From Mesocentrotus franciscanus (Eukaryota > Echinodermata > Echinoidea > Camarodonta > Strongylocentrotidae): a stretch of 64,000 nt of DNA. Within the stretch, counting starts at the first letter, position 1, and every line of letters begins with the position of its first letter. A program made the translations under genes and the position numbers. Below are positions 14,544 to 23,214 of the stretch, piece after piece. The DNA lies in NCBI GenBank assembly GCA_037976565.1, contig CP137682.1, positions 21,628,800 through 21,692,799 on the forward strand, read 5' to 3'. The notes beneath the pieces are model-generated. The model made no database searches and was not told where the DNA came from. It saw only the letters and a program-made list of their open reading frames with translations.

Positions 14544-14577
<34 letters not shown>

Positions 14578-17500
14578 CTCAGGTTTGCATGTACATGTAT
14601 CATGGTGTTTGGTAATACCTAAACCATTGAATTTCCAGTTTGCTTATTCACACATGGATGAATAGTAATGTAATATAATTTATACGCGTTTACTTTGACT
14701 GGAAAGGGCATATGACACCCAGTTTCTATATTCACGCAAATATGGTGAATAGTAATACCAGGTATCCCATTTTTAAATATACGATACATTTACATTTATT
14801 CCACCGGGCAACCACCCCTGGCCAAAAAAAAAGTTAAACAAAAAGATGGTAATCACAATTTTACCTTTTTTTTGTTGCTCAAGGGGAGGAGTAAAAAAAT
14901 ATATATACACATGTAGTGCTCACTACCCCCCATATATGGGTTACGTCCAAGAAGAAAACCTGAACATAAGACTTCAATCAGTGAAACTTCTGATAATTCG
15001 AACCAAAAAGTTTTTAATATTTTGAAAGGTTAGATCGCGATTGATATTTAAAGGGCCCATGACATCGAAATACAAGTGTATTCCTGTTGGTGTGCAGTCC
15101 TGCATACATCTCATATTTTGATATGTAAACTCTTGGATTTGTTTCATAGATTTTTAAATATTTTTTGAAATATTTGTTTTTCAAACTTGCAAAGCTCCAC
15201 CTAAAAACCTCCAGATCTCATTCCCTTGTGACATCATCTGTCAGTCATCAATGAGCCAACTTGAGCAAGTGGTATGTATCTTTGCCGAAGTCGACCACCT
15301 GTTACAATACGTAATACAATAGCAACATACAAGTTGCTATGTCAGACATGCTGTAGCATCACCAGGAAGACAAAGGCAATGATGATGTATTGTCCATATG
15401 TATGGAAGCATGCAATTCTGTTATGCACGTGTGCTAAGCTGGGGGAAATTACATACCATTGTCTATTCTAGAATATTAGTTTAGTCTGACATGTCTGACA
15501 TAGCAACTGATATGTTGCTATTGTTTGTGGTATTGTAACAGGTGGTCAACTTTGGCAAAGTTACATGCCACTTTCTCAAGTTAGCTCATTGATGACTGAC
15601 AGATGATGTCACAAGGGAATGAGATCTGGAGGTTTTGGGGTGGAGCCTAGCAAGTTTGAAAACAAATATTTCAAAAAATATTTAAAAATCTATGAAACAA
15701 ATTCAGAAGTTTACATATCAAAATATGAGATGTATGCAGGACTGCACATCAACAGGAATACACTTGTATTTCGATGTCATGGGCCCTTTAAAACACCTGA
15801 CGTTCCACAAATCGTTAAATTTATGTATACCGGAGCAATCCATCAATAGTGTACAACTGTGCGAATTTGTGTCGACATGTATGTGGTGTGAGTTTGCGTC
15901 AGTGAAAGTATTTGTTTGTTGAGCAAACTAATCGACTAGAACCATTCTCACCTATCACATCGGTAAACATGGCAGAGCGAAAGTGGCATAGTATATAGAT
16001 ATAGATATAGATTTCTATGGCTTCTCGTGCAAAAAAAGAAAAGAATCGACGAACCGTTTTCTGTTTTTTTCGGGGGGTGTCTCAAGTGCCATAACAGAAT
16101 ATTAACTCTTATTCACTGTCTCCCACGAGTTTGGATTTGGAATAGGGTCGAGTTGTCGGGGTCATCTCGTGAGGAGGGTTTGTTAATCATAAAACATACA
16201 TATCATATGTTTATTGTCTTACTATCATGTTGTATTTTGTCCCCTTTTTATTTGAAAAGAAAAGGGGAGAAAAAACATTGTAAAAATTATTACGAGTAAT
16301 ATAATTTATTTTCATCCCTGTATTATATTTCAAAAGAGACATGCAGTAGTAATGTTGATTTGTGTCCTTCCCGTTTATTGTTATCTTTACTCTTGCACTC
16401 AATTATCTATGTTACACTATAGTTTTGAAATTTGTTATCCAATGTATAAACAAATTGAGAATGATCCTATTTGTTTGGATTGAAATCAATACAATTTTGA
16501 ATTTGAATTTGAAGTTGAATCTAGTAGCCCACATAGGCGAGACAAGGAAGGGGGACAAGGGGACCATGCCCCCCCCGTCCATCTGCATAAGAAGGTCATC
16601 AACGGAACATAGAGGTCAAGGCCTCAACCCTATAGCTACTCCTACTAAACCTTGATTTTGTGTGTCACGGCGCATCTGTATCCCCCCGGGGACGAACCTC
16701 TCCACTTCCGCCGTCTCGAGAGTGTTTCTTTTTCATCCATTCACTTATTTCATTCATATAATATTTATTTCTATTTTTAAATTTCCCTCCCTTTTCCCTT
16801 TTCCTTTAACTTGCCAGATCTTTTTAGGCTAAAACGCCTCTGAAAATGTGAGACCTTCTTCTTGCTGTTAATACCAGTGCCTCACTCTATTCGTTGCCGA
16901 TCTAGAAAGCACCGATATGATTTTTTTCATAATTCTAATTTGTAATTTTCTATTAATTTCAAAATGGTGATTTTATTCTACATAAATCTCATTCATTTCC
17001 CTTTCCAGCCACCTCCGTGGTCGTCGTCATCACTTTCATTGCCAATTTAGAGAGCACTAAACCTAATGCCTACGTTGATTTTCTCGCCCAGCATTTGTCC
17101 TCTTTCTGATAATGGCAAGACGTCAATGCTTTAAGTCATCTTTATTTTATTTTTCAATCTCCGTCCTTATCATCGTCGTCATCGTCGGCATCATCACTTT
17201 CGTTGCCGATTTAGGGTGTACTGAACGGATCTCTGCGTTTGGTTGTAAAGGCACATCAGTAAATTTACATTGGCCTCTTTATGTTAATGGCAAATTGGCA
17301 TCATCATCATTTTTAATTAAAATCAGCATTTTCCTGTTTACGAGGGATTACTGCATGACTTTCGCGCCATGATGACTCTCCCTCCACTTCCTCTTGTCTC
17401 GAGCAACTTACCTAATTTAGACCAACCTTCTGCTAATTTCTTTTTTCACCATATCTTTCCATGAAATGTTCGGTCTTCCCTTCCCTTATGCCATCCATTT

Positions 17501-20500
17501 CCAGATCCCACGCTCTTTTCACAGCTTTATCATCTTCCCTTCTCAACACATGACCCATCGTTTTCAATCCACTTCTTGCAACTTTCATCACAGTTTCTTC
17601 CAGACCCTTTCCATGAGCTCACTTGTGTTCATTCTATCGGACAGTGTTTTACACCACACACCTTCCGTATCATGGCTCTTTCTGTTCTCCTCTAGCTACC
17701 CTTTTCTGCTGTCTTCTCATTCCAAGTTTCTGAACCAATATAGAGAACCGAAGTGTTAACGTAATACTCGCTCGTCGTCCCGGTTATTGGTTCTAAACAA
17801 CTGAGCCTGCGCATGAGGTTCACTGCGAAATCATTCAAGCAACGGGCTGGAGCAGGGTGAATTCAATGTTTGGGGCTGGTATGATCACCACACCATTGTT
17901 TAAAGAGAAGGTTGAGTTCTGGGAAGAGGTGAAAAATAATTTGTGAGCGTTATCATTGTTATCATGCAAGTGTGGAAGAACATCAGATAAAAAATGTTCC
18001 CTGAAAAGCATGGCTCCTCAAATGACTTAATATTCTAAATATAGCATGTAACAGCATTTAAATCGGGACGGATTTTTATGCCACATGTTTGCGTAGTCCC
18101 ATATACATCTTTCTGTGTACAGTGCTTGTGACTTTACCAAGACTGGGGCAAATTTGTTATCATTTTGATGATTACAGAACCTTGTAGTACACACCAATAC
18201 TTATATGATATAGATGATCAACCTTTTCTGATCGATTCCACAGCGTTTCTTTCACAATGCAATCGCATGACCAGAACTCAACTTTATCTTTAACACAAAA
18301 TTGTTTGGAACCAGCAACCTTGAAGACTTGGCCCGTATGGCGTCACACTTCGATCGGTACTCTATACCATCGCTGTTAATTTTAACACAGGCCTTGTAGA
18401 TCTTGCCTTTGATTCTCATCGTAAACGTTTTACCAGCTAGGATCGAGGCCAACTCATTAAACTTCATCAACCCAAGTCTGCATCTTCTTGCCACTACAAT
18501 CTCGTATCCACCACCACTGTTGATCGAGTCCCCAAGATAACAAAACTTATTATAATAATAATATAATAATAATATGGAAATTTATATAGCGCCGGTATCC
18601 GCCAGGCTCTGACGCTCATGGCGCTGTACATATTACAATCTCGAACATATCACTTTCTTAAGTAAAGTACAGGTAAACTAAAACAACACAAAGTATTACG
18701 CCAACATCATAATTGTCCTAATTAAATATCACTGTTTAGAAAGAGATAGGTTTTTAGAGCAACTTTGAAGTCATGGAGGGCTGTTAAACTACGAATACCA
18801 AGTGGTAGCAGGCGCGTAGCCAGGGGGGCAATGGGGGCAATCGCCCCCCCCCCCCAAAAAAAAATAAAACGCCGGCCAAAAAAAAAAAAAAAGGAGAGAG
18901 AGAAGAGAAAAAAGGGAAAGGACATAGGAAGAAAAAGGAAATTCAGACATAATAATTTAATGAAACGTCAAAGCTTCCGCGCTTCGCGCGGGGGTGACTG
19001 AATTCAGATAAGGATTAAGAGTCGGGAACAGTACAACGAATCGTCTTCTTTCTCTAATAATTTAATGAAACGTCAAACTGAATTCAGACAAGGACTCGAA
19101 GAGTCGATCGAGAACGGTACAACGAATCGTCTTCTTTCTCTAATAATTTAATGAAACGTCAAACTGAATTCAGACAAGGACTCTCAAGAGTCGAGAACGG
19201 TACAACGAATCGTCTTCTTTCTCTAATAACTTAATGAAACAGCAAAGCTTCCGCGCTTCGCTACGCGCGCTCTGTAAGTGATTCGCCCGCTTCGCGGGCT
19301 TACAACCGCCCCCTAAAATAAAATCCTGGCTACGCGCTTGAGTGGTAGCTTATTCCAAAGGGACGGACCAGAATGAGAAAAGGTTCTATCCCCCAGGAAC
19401 TGCGCGTCTTATGGACAACTAATAATGAGGATTGAGATGAACGAAGATATCTTGTAAGCTTAAACTTAATTTAACAATCAACTTCATATTGTAGGAAGGA
19501 GCAGAGTCATACAAGGAACGGAAAACTAGCATCAACAACTTGAAAATGATTCGGTCACATACCGGGAGCCAGTGATGAGTTTTGAGAATGGGGGTGATGT
19601 GAGTTCTACGAGAAGAAAGTGTGACAATACTTGCAGCAGTATTTTGCAGTTTCTGGAATCGAACAAGTTGTGTGTTAGGGAGCAGATATAGAATGGAATT
19701 ACACAAATTTAATCTAAGCGTGATGAAATAAGAGCATTGACAAGTTTCTCTGTGGATGAACAACTTAAGTATTTCCTAAAAAAAACCTAGATTTCTCAGT
19801 TGATATCTGACTGACTTACAAATACTAGACACATGAGTTGACAAGGACATAGAAGAGTCTAACATGACACCAAGGTTACGACACTGCGAGTAAATACTGA
19901 TTACAGAATCTGATATGGATATATTAAACGACTGTATCTTAGCAAGGTTTGATTTCGAGCCAAATAAAATTAGTTCAGTTATACTGTCATTCAGTTTGAG
20001 CGAGTTTGAGTTCATCCATTCATCCATTTACAATTTTTATTTTTGTATTTATATTTTCCCTTCCCGTTGTCGTCGTGATCACTTCCGTTGCCGATTTAGG
20101 GAGCAATGAACTGGTCACCCCGTGTGGTTGTGACGGCACATCGCTCCTCGTCCACGAGACCTGCCTAGAGTCCTGGCTAAAGAGTAGCGGCAAGGTCCGT
20201 TGTGAAGCTTGTAAAACTGACTACAGCTACAACAATATCAAAGAGCTACAGGCCGAATTGGTAGGTATTAAAACAATAATAAACATGGGAATAATAAAAG
20301 AAAGAAGTTGGTAACGTTAAAAAAAAAACATTGGAACAGTATTTCGATATGGAATACAATATTTCATCTCCACATTATCTCCATGTTTTTGTTGTTGTTT
20401 GTTGTTGTTGTGTTGTGTGTGTGTTTTTTTATTTTATTTTATTTTTTTGGGGGGGGGACGGTCCGGATTAAAATTTAAGCCATGTGTACTACACACCTTT

Positions 20501-20942
20501 CAGTGACCATTGCCCTGCATTATCACTAAAATATATTATCCCTTTTTTCACATCCATATCTAATGGCTAATCTTGAGGACCCTAGCCTGCTCTCTCATAA
20601 TTCGTTCTTTCTTATCTCTCTCTCTCTCTCTCTCTCTCTATTCATCTCTATCTATAGATGGTTCAGAAAGTCAACTTTTGCCTCATCGCCATCATGATGC
20701 CGGTGGGCGTCGTCGTCATCGTCGGCGCTTGCATCGTCATGGACTCAATCAGCCGAGCACGGGCCAAGGCCGCTGTAGCCGGCGTACCCGTGGAGGGTCT
20801 CGGCATCCCCATGGCTCGTTTCGTCATCTACTGTGTCATCCTCGGCTCCCTCACGCTGGTCGGCATCATCAAGTCCATCTCGATGATGAGGAGGAAAAAG
20901 TTGAAGACGCTCGATAACCTGACCGCGACCAATGAGGCTTGA
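6468..20942 (+). CDS. MARCH-like membrane RING-CH E3 ubiquitin ligase (joined exons, two alternative first exons)
   Basis: Joining 6468-6771 or 13057-13255 to 20100-20260 and 20658-20942 gives open proteins of 249 or 214 residues. Both joins use a phase-1 junction and complete a RING-CH finger with the order C-x2-C-x15-C-x-C-x7-H-x2-C-x12-C-x2-C, including the typical Trp after the sixth ligand (CLESWL). In the 214-residue form the ligands are C56, C59, C75, C77, H85, C88, C101 and C104. Two hydrophobic spans follow (about 126-148 and 173-193), then a short basic tail (RRKKLK). RING followed by two membrane spans is the MARCHF architecture; such proteins ubiquitinate membrane proteins in endosomal or plasma membranes. 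Family membership is well supported; the exact paralogue is not. Introns hold several transposons and decayed copies of the third exon. Tandem gene duplication with loss of one downstream half is an alternative to alternative promoters. Confidence 0.8.
6804..7100. mobile_element. TTAA-flanked MITE in the intron after exon A
   Basis: It begins TTAAAGGGAGTGTATCATG and ends CATGCTACACTCCCTTTAA. These are inverted copies, each including the TTAA, about 297 bp apart. There is no coding capacity. The flanking TTAA suggests piggyBac-like insertion, but the superfamily is an inference. Confidence 0.72.
7251..7530. repeat. Dispersed C-rich/G-rich degenerate repeat
   Basis: Degenerate units of GGACAAT-ATTACCCCC type on the left switch to GGGGGTGATTGTCC type on the right, so the block is a loose inverted repeat. 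It ends with GCAGGTCATCCCTTAAAAAG. The same element recurs at about 50055-50490, with its C-rich part also near 11385-11500. Confidence 0.5.
7722..8006. mobile_element. MITE, family with a second copy at 10324-10588
   Basis: The left end TTTCACAAAGACTAAGATCG is inverted at the right end as CGATCTTCGTCTTTGTGAA. The subterminal GACTTTAAGTTGGACTTAA is likewise answered by TTAAGTCCAACTTAAAGTC. The element is about 285 bp and non-coding. Confidence 0.75.
8495..8990 (+). repeat. Pyrimidine-rich low-complexity tract with (TC)n and (CA)n
   Basis: Runs of CTCTCT (around 8556-8577), then (CA)n at 8632-8653, then more CT-rich sequence and a short (GT)n near 8968. The long open frames here have Ser/Leu/His repeats and are composition artefacts. 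Confidence 0.85.
9253..9276 (+). repeat. (GA)n microsatellite
   Basis: Uninterrupted GAGAGA run. Confidence 0.9.
9415..10166. mobile_element. 750-bp TTAA-flanked foldback element
   Basis: The left end (TTAAAGTACAAGTACACTTC) and right end (GAATGAACTTGCCCTTTAA) are inverted. Long internal arms also pair: AATAGAAGCAGA with TCTGCTTCTATT, AAAATCGGATAACTAATAAG with its complement near 10072, and GTGACGTCATGTCCTCACTA with TAGTGAGGACATGACGTCAC. It is non-coding. Confidence 0.78.
10324..10588. mobile_element. MITE, second copy of the 7722-8006 family
   Basis: Same ends and interior as the copy at 7722 (TTTCACAAAGACTAAGATCG, then AAGTTGGACTTAA). It closes with TTCTTTGTGAAACACTCCCC. Its right arm is more eroded than in the first copy. 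Confidence 0.75.
10634..10899 (+). mobile_element. tRNA-derived SINE
   Basis: The head looks like a tRNA gene. There is an A-box-like TGGTCTAGTCTAGCGG at 10643 and a B-box-like GTTCGAGCC about 50 bp later, followed by a CCA-like junction. A roughly 180-bp body follows, ending GCGCTATATAAATGTTATTA. That tail is shared with the 3' end of the LINE at 18546-20030, the arrangement expected when a SINE borrows a LINE's reverse transcriptase. Confidence 0.75.
11285..11350 (+). repeat. tRNA-like fragment with a B box
   Basis: GGTTCGATTCC is a good B box, and the flanking GCGCAC and GTGCGC could pair as an acceptor stem. The D arm and A box are not recognisable and the unit is too short. It is probably a SINE or tRNA relic, not a functional tRNA gene. 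Confidence 0.3.
11385..11500. repeat. Fragment of the C-rich 'GGACAATTACC' repeat
   Basis: Degenerate units such as ACAGGACAATTACCTCCGG and CGGACAACTAATA match the repeats at 7251-7530 and 50055-50490. Confidence 0.45.
11525..12352 (+). mobile_element. 5'-truncated LINE, reverse-transcriptase C-terminal half (broken)
   Basis: The translation contains GVPQGSILGPLVFLLYVNDI, then the catalytic FADD box (IIFADDTNLF) and WFLANKLLINSKKTNYM. After a frameshift it continues with FLGVTLDENLTWAPHI, then (second shift) ILPHLSYCTLIWG and FQIHELQVGSFMFMYNKN. These are consecutive blocks of a CR1/L2/Rex-like LINE reverse transcriptase and its C-terminal extension. Several frameshifts and a missing 5' part make it a pseudogene. 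It lies between the two alternative first exons of the RING-CH gene. Confidence 0.85.
12353..13056. other. Stretch upstream of exon B, nothing specific recognised
   Basis: No coding signature. It may contain the promoter and 5' UTR of the exon-B transcript. An in-frame TAG at 13012-13014 lies 15 codons before the exon-B ATG, which supports that ATG as a true start. Confidence 0.35.
13057..13255 (+). CDS. MARCH-like gene, alternative first coding exon B
   Basis: The exon encodes 66 codons plus one base, starting MGGKGVKSS and ending at the donor AAAG|GTGAGA. The C-terminal part reads YPNVCSYCKSIWVSKG, giving the first C-x2-C of the RING-CH finger at the same distance from the junction as exon A. 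The start is supported by an upstream in-frame stop at 13012. The N-terminal region is acidic and Ser-rich with no recognisable domain. Confidence 0.75.
13290..13480 (+). repeat. (TTG)n and (TTC)n low-complexity tract
   Basis: TTGTTG repeats are followed by TTCTTCTTC-like sequence just after the exon-B donor. Confidence 0.8.
13980..14237 (+). mobile_element. LINE-like 3' end with (ATTGA)n tail
   Basis: A 3'-UTR-like stretch ends in GAATTGAATTGAATTGAAAA, a short tandem tail of the kind that terminates CR1/RTE-type retrotransposons. No reverse-transcriptase sequence is attached. Confidence 0.4.
14346..14512. mobile_element. Small MITE
   Basis: GACTTTTAGATTTGCACG at the left is inverted at the right as CGTGTAAAATCTAAAAGTC. 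GTAGTGGACTG answers CAGTCCAC further in. About 165 bp. Confidence 0.65.
14545..14570 (+). repeat. (CT)n microsatellite
   Basis: Uninterrupted CTCTCT run. Confidence 0.9.
15048..15791. mobile_element. 744-bp TTAA-flanked foldback with arms of about 300 bp
   Basis: The left end TTAAAGGGCCCATGACATCG is inverted at the right as CGATGTCATGGGCCCTTTAA. Almost the whole left half (to about 15350) is complementary to the right half, for example GCAGTCCTGCATACATCTCA with TGAGATGTATGCAGGACTGC. A diverged relative is at 34231-34650. Confidence 0.85.
15800..16732. other. Stretch with no gene; possible LINE tail at 16440-16525
   Basis: AT-rich sequence. TTTTGAATTTGAATTTGAAG near 16493 looks like a short retrotransposon tail. 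A C-run sits at 16569-16576. Nothing else recognised. Confidence 0.3.
16733..17260 (+). pseudogene. Three decayed copies of the RING-CH 3' half-exon acceptor region
   Basis: The functional exon at 20100 is preceded by TTCCGTTGCCGATTTAG. Related acceptors occur at 16890-16905 (TCGTTGCCGATCTAG), 17034-17050 (TTCATTGCCAATTTAG) and 17199-17214 (TTCGTTGCCGATTTAG), each with a TCGTCGTCATCACT-like or CATCCATT-like upstream tract as at 20100. After the third acceptor, phase-1 reading gives CTERISAFGCKGTSVNLH. This aligns with SNELVTPCGCDGTSLLVH of the real exon and keeps Gly-Cys-x-Gly-Thr-Ser and His, but the first Cys is Phe and the downstream Cys ligands are lost. These look like tandem duplicates of one exon at successive stages of decay. 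Confidence 0.65.
17440..18540 (-). mobile_element. Degenerate LINE reverse-transcriptase remnant, interrupted
   Basis: Minus-strand 18540-18296 reads CYLGDSINSGGG, then a block with MARRCRLGLMKFNELA and MRIKGKIYKACVKIN. This is the post-palm region common in invertebrate pol-like LINEs. The next blocks (an ELMERVWKKL-like and a KRAWDLEMDGIREGK-like motif, in broken frames) appear at about 17750-17440, so one element was split. The gap holds a truncated TTAA-type MITE at 18088-18293. Confidence 0.65.
18088..18293. mobile_element. Truncated copy of the TTAA MITE found at 32 kb
   Basis: GCGTAGTCCCATATACATCT through GATCAACCTTTTCTGATCGA to a terminal TTTATCTTTAA matches the right half of the elements at 32079 and 32671. 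The left half is missing. Confidence 0.8.
18546..20030 (-). mobile_element. L2/CR1-like LINE, 3' part (minus strand, broken), with a nested hAT element
   Basis: Minus-strand 20027-19776 encodes MDEWMNSNSLKLNDSITEL, ILFGSK and CRNLGVMLDSSMSLSTHV. The continuation at 19763-19419 has LNLCNSILYLLPNTQLVRFQ, KLQNTAASIVT and HWLPVCDRIIFKLLMLVFRS. This is the standard order of L2/CR1-type reverse-transcriptase C-terminal blocks. The element's 3' end lies at about 18546-18600, where the minus strand ends GGCGCTATATAAAT plus a TTATTA-type tail. It is interrupted by the 532-bp hAT insertion at 18809-19340 and ends 70 bp before the RING-CH exon acceptor. Confidence 0.85.
18809..19340. mobile_element. Non-autonomous hAT element with exact 8-bp target duplication
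   Basis: The left terminus CAGGCGCGTAGCCAGG and the complement of the right terminus (CAAGCGCGTAGCCAGG) match at 15 of 16 positions. The flanking 8 bp AGTGGTAG is exact on both sides (18801-18808 and 19341-19348). The 8-bp duplication and CA-type ends fit hAT. The interior has four tandem units of about 85 bp beginning ATAATTTAATGAAACGTCAA (about 18952-19240). Inserted into the LINE. Confidence 0.88.
20100..20260 (+). CDS. MARCH-like gene, exon encoding the 3' half of the RING-CH finger
   Basis: Acceptor CGATTTAG|G; donor GAATTG|GTAGGT. Length 161 nt, phase 1 in and phase 0 out. It supplies ligands C-G-C, then H at the seventh position after, C two later, then a C-x2-C pair (CEAC), and ends with a helical DYSYNNIKELQAEL linker. 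All metal ligands are intact, in contrast to the decayed copies upstream. Confidence 0.85.
20624..20640 (+). repeat. (CT)n tract before the last exon
   Basis: CTCTCT run that doubles as the polypyrimidine tract for the acceptor at 20657. Confidence 0.85.
20658..20942 (+). CDS. MARCH-like gene, last coding exon with two membrane spans
   Basis: Acceptor CTATAG|ATG, phase 0, stop TGA at 20940-20942. Encodes 94 residues. The first hydrophobic span is NFCLIAIMMPVGVVVIVGAC plus a few residues, then a basic/small loop (SRARAKAAVAGVPVEGLG), then a second span ARFVIYCVILGSLTLVGIIK and a basic tail. The initial ATG is probably an internal methionine, because the RING exon joins it in frame. Confidence 0.82.
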   Translation: MVQKVNFCLIAIMMPVGVVVIVGACIVMDSISRARAKAAVAGVPVEGLGIPMARFVIYCVILGSLTLVGIIKSISMMRRKKLKTLDNLTATNEA

Positions 20943-21647
20943 TCGACCCAGCCACTTGATCAAAAACAAAATGGCATATAGTCCCAGAGACGTTTGGCAT
21001 TGATTAGGAGAATTTGACCAACCCGGTTCGAATTGGGCACAATAATGGCGAATACTGCTTTGTGGGCAAGCACATAACAAAATAATATGCGCCATGTTGT
21101 GATCAATTAGTGAAACACAGTTGGCCTACTCTGTGTATCGAGGGCTCTGGGTATATAGTCCCATATAGTTCCATAGCGTATTGGAAGATATAGTTCTGAC
21201 ACCCACACGCAGCTCTAGATACATGTCGTTCACTCCCACACAATCAGTATGGGAGGGAACAATTTTACTTTTGCGCGCTCCATGAATATGACCTCTGAAC
21301 GAGCGTAGTTTCCGTTGGCGAAGCTACTGTTATTCTACTAGCTATGGGTAATCATATATGATCGGACGATAAGACTTCGAAGGATAAATCAACAGCAGAT
21401 ATATAGATGGTGTCAGTTGGATTTGCAAGACTTGAAAAGTTGTGCTATATAGTTAGTAATTTGGACAGTCATACCCGAAAGCTAAAACCTATATATTCGC
21501 CTTGTTTTTGTAAAGGAGGCGATTTAACGAATTCATGCCCATTTATCTCGTAGCGTGTGTATTTTCCTTGTTATTTGTAATGATCTTTCTCGTCTTCTCG
21601 TCTGCAGTATTAAAATTGACTTAAATCCGGGATTCGATCGTCTTAAG
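20943..21647. other. 3' flank of the RING-CH gene, with a diverged MITE fragment
   Basis: Non-coding. 21173-21310 (CATAGCGTATTGGAAGATAT, CTCCATGAATATGACCTCTG) is a diverged, right-truncated relative of the MITE at 25734-25914. No clear AATAAA signal was picked out. Confidence 0.4.
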
Positions 21648-21859
21648 CGGTGGAACCTCATCATAAAGAACACTCTTAGAACAACCTTTCATTAATACAT
21701 AGGATAATTTGGCCGATTCCACTTCTATATTGTTTTCGTTATGTTTATTTGTTTCTTTCTTTGTCTTTTAGCTTTGATATATCAAGGTTTCATTATAACA
21801 AGATAATGTCCTTGGTCCGGGCATCCGGGGATCGAATTTGTTATAACGAGGTTCCACTG
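21648..21859. mobile_element. pogo/Tigger-like small element
   Basis: The left end GGTGGAACCTCATCATAA and the right end TTATAACGAGGTTCCACTG are inverted relatives. The right end is followed by TA. The CAGTGGAACCTCGTTATAAC-type terminus is characteristic of pogo/Tigger-class (Tc1/mariner) elements. Confidence 0.6.
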
Positions 21860-22464
21860 TAGTGGCCGGTATTCCTATTTTTACTGTTTCAGCCAGTGGC
21901 GTACGATGGGTCCATTTAGAGGAAGGGTGGGATGGGGTGGGGGGTACAGGAGGAGCTAGTCTAACGAGGAGGATGAAATGCGAGGGAGGGAGCGGATCGA
22001 GTCACCGTGCGAGAGGATAAGGGGGTCTGTTATCTTCTCCTCCTTTTTTTTCTTCTACATTCCGTCTCTATAGCTGTGTATCTCTGTCTCTCTCTACCCT
22101 TTTCTGTCCGTCTGGGAGTTTGGACGAAAACTAGCATGTATAGGCCTATAACATCACTCACTGACAATATGAATTGAAAACAAAAGTCAACTTTTGTTCA
22201 GCATGTATGATATTTATTGGTTAATGGTAGCAATATCTCTCTAGTAGCAAAGCATAGCTCAGGTTACGAAATATAGTACTGACTACAACAAATTAAAATG
22301 GACAATTAACAATATTTGAAAAGGAAGGGGGAGGCATGCGATAATGGTGTATTGACTAAATGATCTTCTACTTGTATTCATTATTGTATCGCATGAATTT
22401 ATATTTTATGCTTCGTATTTGTTTCGTATGTGTAATATACATGTCTTCCTAATGTCTTGATGAT

Positions 22465-22465
<1 letters not shown>
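21860..22465. other. Stretch with nothing recognised
   Basis: Includes a G-rich purine patch at 21930-22035. No gene or element boundary found. Confidence 0.35.

Positions 22466-22515
<50 letters not shown>
22466..22515. repeat. (TA)n microsatellite
   Basis: About 20 uninterrupted TA units after a short GT run. Confidence 0.92.
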
Positions 22516-22517
<2 letters not shown>

Positions 22518-23030
22518 TTATTTGAGACACACAAGTCTTCCAAAGGTAACCCTTTTTTTTTGGGGGGGGGTGCAGGCCTAAGCCCCAAGCGCCGCCTTCC
22601 ACCCTGGAACCGGTTCTGTTTCTCTGACTACTATCGTCGGCTTCCGCAAGAAGGTCGTTGCTGTCATTGACAATACATAGCTCTTATTGCCTTCTTGCAT
22701 CTTCACAAAGTATTTCAGTCCGCATACAAGCGTAACATCTGTTCCTTGACAGTGCAATGATATAACATTTGTGTATCAATTCCCGCTGGTCTTTCATTTA
22801 AAACAAATGTTATGAAGAGGAAATGAAGAAAATTTGACCAAATTTCACGTTGGCGCCCTTATATGCGGAGTACGACTCTGTATTTAGGGAGATGTTAAGT
22901 TATCTTATCCATCATGTGGCCTCATATGATGGATGAGAACACGTTATGTAACGCTTTCGTTGCTATATAGTAAAACCTCGTTTGACCGTTTTACAGTTCC
23001 CTTTGTAGAAAAAGATATTGATGTAATATA
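22516..23030. other. Stretch with nothing recognised
   Basis: T-run and G-run at 22552-22570, then unique-looking AT-rich sequence. A partial pogo-like end (TAGTAAAACCTCGTTTGACC) is at 22969. Confidence 0.35.
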
Positions 23031-23214
23031 CAGTAAAACCTGCTCTTAGTGGCCACTTGTATAGAAAGACAACCTGTCTATAAAGACCACATTTTCTGTT
23101 TCCCTTGAATAGCGTTTCCAATTGAAATATGCACTAATAAAAGTAACCTGTACATGCCTATAAAGACCAATTTTTTGGTCTCTTTTAGCGGTATATATTA
23201 TACAGGTTTCACTG
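23031..23214. mobile_element. 184-bp pogo/Tigger-like MITE flanked by TA
   Basis: TA|CAGTAAAACCTG at the left and CAGGTTTCACTG|TA at the right. Internal TATAAAGACCA-type sequence pairs across the element. Relatives are at 31234-31404 and 35550-35735. Confidence 0.75.

Noticed and set aside
15619..15922. 76-codon frames in the 15 kb region
   Set aside because: Within or next to the foldback element; no family resemblance.
17215..17372. Third RING half-exon copy as a working alternative exon
   Set aside because: It has lost the first Cys of the C-x-C pair and the later Cys ligands and has no donor at the equivalent position.
20573..20917. 114-codon frame rich in Arg/His overlapping the last RING-CH exon
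   Set aside because: A shifted-frame shadow; the phase-0 frame with two membrane spans is the coding one.
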